Of a stretch of DNA of 64,000 nt, positions 59,234-64,000 are shown one piece after another. The DNA is from Crambe crambe (Eukaryota > Porifera > Demospongiae > Poecilosclerida > Crambeidae): contig OZ004588.1 in NCBI GenBank assembly GCA_963924555.1, forward strand, positions 744,001 to 808,000, read 5' to 3'. Below the pieces are notes generated by a model. That model was not told where the DNA came from. It saw only the letters and a list, made by a program, of their open reading frames with translations, and did no database searches. The translations under genes were made by a program, and so were the position numbers. How positions within the stretch are numbered: position 1 is the first letter of the stretch; every line of letters starts with the position of its first letter.

Positions 59234-61824
59234 TTACTTCCTCTTGGCAATGTCTGGCCTGTAAAATTGCAAAAAGGAAAAGGAAAAAGAAAGAGCAGTC
59301 AGTAACTTGAACTGTAGGCATCAATGTGACTTTAAATTGGTACATGGACCACCTTATGAAAGCTACCTACCATTAGAACTGGAGCTGTACAGGTCATCTT
59401 TGAAATTCAAAATTTAGTGAATGATAACACAATGGGACTGCAGCAATTTGCTATGGAGGTAATTTACTAGTAGTTTACTGAGATCATGTACAACTATAAT
59501 AGGATGGTTTACTGAGGTGAATGCAGGCAGACAATTTAAGGGGTACTTACGCTAAGAGAGACTGGGCACCTCCACTGACTAATATGTAGGCTGACTGAGC
59601 AGCCTTTTGTTTGGATTGAAGGACAGCAAGCGTGTTGAGGGGTGTGTCAGTGGAGCTAGTGGACTGAAGCAGCTGCAAAAATGAGAAAGAAATGTCATCC
59701 TGTGAAACTGCATTTCTGCACATTGTGTATCTACATTACAGGAAGGATACTCTGCAGGATTTTACCCACACTGGTCAACAGTGGCCATTTTGGTCTTAAA
59801 ACCACAGTTGACACAAACCTTTTGTTCTACAGAGCCACAGTGTACATAGACCTGGGTGATTTCTTTGAGCACAAAAGTGCTTGGTTTAAAGGCAGCAGTG
59901 GCAAAAGTGAGGAACTTGCTGTACTACATATCAGTGATGGTTTTGGGGACACCCCTAAATGAACATGGTCTTATAAAGTGGGCATAGCAATTGCCAATCC
60001 TGGGCAGAACCCTGCTCTGAAAGAGGACAAACCTCAGTCTAAAAGTACCATCGTATAATTTATTCAGAAGTTGCACTGTACACACACCGCAAATCCCCCC
60101 CCCCCCCCCACAATGAATCTTACTCGTTCTTCCTTTATCTTCTTCAGTCTCTTTTCCATTTTTTTCCGGCCAGAACCACGTCCATGAAATTTGTGTGACA
60201 TGAAACGGAATGCCTGAGGAAAAAAGGAAATTATACAGTTAAATAAACAAACAAACAAACAAATAAACAAACAAACAAACAAACATTTGACTTACTTCTT
60301 TGGTGTCAAGGAGACGACCTTTGTCATCCACATACTCTATTTTAATATCAGGAGTGTAATCCTTCTTCTCTGGAAAAGAACCTTCCCGCCCGTACCGGGA
60401 AAGTTCTCTGTGGGAGATACGTAGGAAAATCAGCTAAAGATGGAAGTCTTTTTTAGCGTCTCACTCACCTATCTCTCTCTTTCTCTTTCTGTCTTTCATA
60501 CTCCCTAAAAAAAATTGAGGGACACATTAAACTGCCTTTTACATCCTTGTTTGTGGAGGGAAAAAATAATTTAAGATTCATAAAAGGGAAAGGGTCTATT
60601 GATGATGCCACCTCTTACGTGCATACACTTACACATCTCTCCTGGCAGTGGAAGGCGCTTCAAAGACGTTCTTGTCTTTCTTGGCTGCAGCCTTCTTCGT
60701 GTTGACGAACCCTTTCCTTGCTGCTAGCTGGAGTGTGGCTACCACTCCACTTGCTACTAGAGGCTCTGCTTCCTGGTACAGATCATCAGCCTGGGAGGGG
60801 GAGAGGGGAGGATAAGAGAGGGGGGAGGGTGGGGGAGGAGGATAAGAGAGGGGGGAGGGGGAGGGGGAGGGAGGAGGATAAGAGAGGGGGGAGGGGGAGG
60901 GAGGAGGATGAGAGAGGGGGGAGGGGGGCAGTAGAGGGTGGTAGAAGGAAAGAGAAGGAGAGAAGATGAGATGATCGTGAGGATTAAATGTTTTTGTGTT
61001 ATTGGCTTACCCCAGGAGACGCTTTCCTTTCTGTTGTTTCCTTCACTTCAGTCCACCCTCCATCCTCCTCAATAACGTCCATGTCTTCATCCCTCATTTC
61101 CTGGTCTTCACCATAACTATCATCCTGATGACCACTGGAAGACCTGCGAACATCTAAACAAAAACAATGGATTTGACAGTTACTCAGGGCCAATTATAAC
61201 AAATCACACATTTGATGGCATAGCATTGAATTAGCACTTCTTTCTGTCAGCAAAAATGGCCAGACAAACATGCTGGACATTTGTCCTGCCTGATTACAAA
61301 CCTCTCTTGTCTTCATTTTCCCCAACTTGACGACAGAACTCGGCAGTGGTGTCCAGGATGATGGTATCCCCGTCCCCTAACCGCGTCTCATCCTTCTTCA
61401 TTTCCTCCTCCATCTTGCCGCCAGTGTTCTGTATCATGGTCACCACCTTGGCAGCACCCATCTTCTCTCCAGTAGCCTTCCGACGATTCAGTAAGCGACG
61501 AGTCCTAACAGATATGAAAATATTTCATGATAAACACTTCATGTAGTAGTAACAGTAACATGAACATAATATGCATGTAAAGTGTATGTAATATGCATGT
61601 AACATGCATGTGGAAAATCATGACCATTTGAGGTCACAACTGCCTTCACCTCATTAGAGCGATGTCCACACTACTGTCAGCCTCATCCTTCAAGTCATCT
61701 GTGAAAAGGGATGAAATTAATAGAAAAACCACACCCACATAATTATCATGCACCTTCACCTGTTGCTGCTATGGTTGCCATGGGAACATCGATCTCCATG
61801 TCCTCTTCCTTCTCATGACGCTGA
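59234..61824 (-). CDS. SART1: SART1 (U4/U6.U5 tri-snRNP protein), C-terminal half, 10 exons, 333 aa
   Basis: Recruits the tri-snRNP to the prespliceosome (yeast Snu66). Exons 61824-61760, 61698-61650, 61504-61302, 61153-61011, 60790-60633, 60504-60469, 60407-60296, 60213-60124, 59672-59551, 59258-59234. Signatures: EAEPLVASGVVATLQLAARK, YTPDIKIEYVDDKGRLLDTK, EAFRFMSHKFHGRGSGRKKM, then SSTDTPLNTLAVLQSKQKA and YILVSGG; these match the human C-terminus closely, though the end (APDIAKRK) differs. The first exon listed begins mid-codon, so upstream exons must exist, but none is recognisable between 61825 and the window end. Human SART1 is 800 aa, so the N-terminal half, including the Hub1-binding HIND elements, is missing here. 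Confidence 0.93.
60240..60288. repeat. (AAAC)n microsatellite in SART1 intron
   Basis: About 11 AAAC units interrupted by AAAT. Confidence 0.95.
60792..60965. repeat. Purine-rich GGAGGGGG/gaggataagaga tract (CT-rich in SART1 sense)
   Basis: A 170-bp G/A tract with a repeated 'gaggataagagaggggggaggg' unit; in the gene sense it is the pyrimidine tract ending at the exon 60790 acceptor. Confidence 0.9.
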
Positions 61825-62284
61825 CTGCATATGCCAAAATCATAATCATGGAACCATCATACAGGTATGTGTAGAGATGGTTATAAACGTGTTAAGCTTT
61901 TAGTTAATGCATGGTGCCCATGAAAACACCTCAAGCCATTTATTGCCATAATTCTTGAGGCAATATCTTATTTCCACTCACAGTTCTTACTTTTATAAAT
62001 GATGACCCTTTACCATACCCAGCTGTGAAGTGCATGTACAGGAAATGAAATAGTGTCATTTATGAGGGAGATACCACTACATAATATTATGAATTTTCCA
62101 ACCATCACTGCACCAAAATAATGTATTTTTATGTGACCACATTAGTAGTTGCAATGAACTACATCAAGTACGATTGTCAAAGTTTAAGAGCAAATTAGCT
62201 ATCTCTGAAAGCAGAATTCTAAGGTCAGGGAGATATCTAATATTATGACAATTCTAAACGAAACTAAATAAAACTTTCAGCTGT
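61825..62284. other. Gap upstream of SART1 fragment
   Basis: AT-rich, no supported exon or RNA. It must hold a splice acceptor's upstream intron for SART1 but no further SART1 coding sequence is recognised. Confidence 0.5.
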
Positions 62285-63159
62285 TCACTTGATATGAATA
62301 TCGATGAGGCTCACTAGTGTATTTCATTCGATAGAGTTTCATCAGTGCAGATTCGCAGTTCCATATCATCGGTTGTAGGCTGAGGGAGTGTCATACAGAA
62401 CCACGGAGGGTTATTGAACTCACAGCAGGTGTTCATAGGACTACACCCCTCCCCGTCCCACAAGGGGTCATCGGAATACAGTCTACCGTATTGAAATCCT
62501 GGCCCGGAGTTTCCAGTGTCACAAAAATAGTTAAGTAGGCAGCTGACGTCGCCAATCTATATTGCTGTTAATGCAGGGACAGCTATGACTCGAGTCATAA
62601 CTTGAATCAGTTGCAGCTGCAAATGTCCAAATGTGTTGCCGTGAGCCTGCAGCACCGTGCGTGACGGAGACACCATCAACATATTGGCTTTTCCAAGTTG
62701 GTATTGCCACTATACGAAGCCCAGAAAGCATTTGTCGAGCCTTTTTGATGTGCTAGGATTCGCCCACACACATTTGAGTAGGAAGGACCATTGGATGGGA
62801 AAATAGCTGAGGAGCAAACATTGGGATTTCTACCGCAAGCTCGGAATGGCGAAGTTATAGATCTCCAGTTGGAAGGACATTGGTCACTGGGGTTGGTCAT
62901 TCCTAGTCCACTCTCCAGGACCACCACATGAACATTGAGGACCATTATTGTTCTGACTCAGTTGAGGAATCACAATATTTTGCAGAATTTCTTTGATTTC
63001 TTGTTTCGTAGCATTCCTCTGCATATTCAGCATCTGTTCAGAAGGACAGACTCCATCTGCTCCACAGACTGCAGCTGGTGCAGCTCTAGCCGGCAGTGTG
63101 CTATTTTACTGCACGCTAAAACCGAAACAAACTGAAAAAATAAGGAAAATTATGGCCAT
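62285..63159 (-). pseudogene. Broken secreted cysteine-rich protein gene (sponge-type family)
   Basis: ATG 63159 begins a signal peptide (MAIIFLIFSVCFGFSVQ) interrupted by TAA at 63106-63108, then continues in the same frame to a short helix (EIKEILQNIVIPQLSQ) and CGGPGEWTR. The frame then shifts at about 62910 (to GMTNPSDQCPSNWRSITSPF and CGRILAHQKGSTNAF), again near 62690 (to YVDGVSVTHGAAGSRQHIWT), again near 62535 (to NYFCDTGNSGPGFQYGRLYS and TCCEFNNPPWFC) and once more near 62320 before a terminal TGA. All parts are collinear, so this is a decayed copy of one gene. I recall similar secreted proteins from sponges and some cnidarians; function unknown. Assembly indels are the alternative. 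Confidence 0.8.
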
Positions 63160-63799
63160 TATGGAGAGAATAGCTCGAAGCTGTTTAGATGCACGGCTTG
63201 CTGTGGTGCTGTTGAGGACAGAGTTCAGGGAGATAGATTAGATTGCAAACTAAAATGAAGCGCTGCCTACTTTCGGTGGTATTTTTATACATGGATTTCA
63301 TGATGGTACACATACGTCATTACCTATGAACTCCAAAACATCAACTTCTGCCTAGATAAGCTGCTCAAGAATGCTGCAGCAATTGCAGAACATCTTTTGG
63401 AGTGTTTCGTATACAGAACCAATAACACATGGATCCACGCATGGCGACAATTGCATTGCCCTCATTGTCCCTGTGCATGGGTCACTGAAAAGAAAGGATT
63501 CCCTCTCACCATGAAATTAATTTTTCAGATGCTTTGAAGTGTGAAGGCAATAAAGATGTGCTTCGTCTAATTAGAACCATAGGATCAATAACATGTGGGT
63601 CCGGGTCCCATTGCCCCATGCATGGGTCATTAAGAGGCACTCATTGAACTACTCAAGTACCCATCTATGAACTATGCTATAATTAGCTATCAACCTGGCA
63701 AAACTAAAAACACGTACTGCATGTTGCAGGATCACATAATATTCTAATAGCATAATGGTTCAAGTAGTTCAGTTATAGAGGAGTACTTCATTATGCTGT
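63160..63799. other. Spacer between two pseudogene copies
   Basis: No intact gene. Two diverged copies of a segment containing 'cccatgca(c/t)ggg' occur near 63470 and 63620, suggesting old duplication. Confidence 0.5.
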
Positions 63800-64000
63800 T
63801 CACATGACATAAATATCAACAAGGTTCACTAAGACGATAGAATGCAGATTCGCATCTTGATGTAGCTTAAGAGAGAGTGTCGTACAGAACCATGGAGGTG
63901 TTGGAAGGACCACATCCCTCCCCGTCCCACAAGGGGTCATCAGAATACACTATATTGGGGTTGACTCCTGGTCCTGGGTTTCCAGTATTATAGAAATAGT
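63800..64000 (-). pseudogene. Second, more decayed copy of the same secreted family (3' end only)
   Basis: Reads NYFYNTGNPGPGV, then VYSDDPLWDGEGCGPSNT, as in the copy at 62285. A short deletion then removes the CCEFN part of the motif and shifts frame to PPWFCTTLS and a stop, with a degenerate VNLVDIYVM-TGA tail ending at 63800. The 5' part lies beyond the window. Its presence in the same orientation indicates a tandem cluster. Confidence 0.7.

Overview
The window is eukaryotic and almost certainly metazoan. It is AT-rich and intron-dense (mostly short GT-AG introns of about 50-400 bp), with roughly one gene per 4 kb. The genes are animal orthologues I could assemble exon by exon: acetyl-CoA carboxylase, a SAXO4/PPP1R32-like ciliary protein, MYPT (PPP1R12), PATL1, CELF, RPL36A/eL42, ATP5PB, CCDC6, CC2D1, TTLL12, ABT1 and SART1. 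Very short introns, many small TA-flanked repeats and a secreted-protein pseudogene family that I associate with sponges point to a demosponge. The phylum is inference; metazoan is well supported.

Layout: 1-9104 (-) acetyl-CoA carboxylase, 27 exons, running off the left edge; 9553-12352 (-) SAXO4-like; 12621-26328 (+) MYPT with a 7.1-kb repeat-rich first intron and a tRNA-Tyr nested in a late intron; 26806-30916 (+) PATL1; 31222-35023 (+) CELF; 36726-37605 (-) unknown single-pass membrane protein; 37882-38482 (-) eL42; 38610-39985 (+) ATP synthase subunit b; 40575-41801 (+) intronless triple-VOC protein; 42101-46041 (-) CCDC6; 46227-47562 (+) ankyrin protein; 47873-52536 (+) CC2D1; 52702-56173 (-) TTLL12; 56360-59062 (+) ABT1; 59234-61824 (-) 3' half of SART1; 62285-63159 and 63800-64000 (-) two decayed copies of a secreted cysteine-rich gene.

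The genes are unrelated housekeeping functions (lipid synthesis, RNA decay and splicing, translation, ATP synthesis, cytoskeleton) rather than a pathway. Four head-to-head pairs share promoters of 127-268 bp, and two convergent pairs end within about 170 bp of each other. Reading frames were joined by hand; summed exon lengths are multiples of three for every complete gene, which supports the models. Single-base errors at some boundaries are possible.

The items most worth a second look are an intronic hairpin in TTLL12 whose arm differences are all G-U compatible only in the transcript sense, the intronless three-domain VOC gene, a repeat in CCDC6 read in two frames, duplicated splice sites in ACC and MYPT, two GC-AG introns, and long CT tracts sitting at 3' splice sites in many genes.
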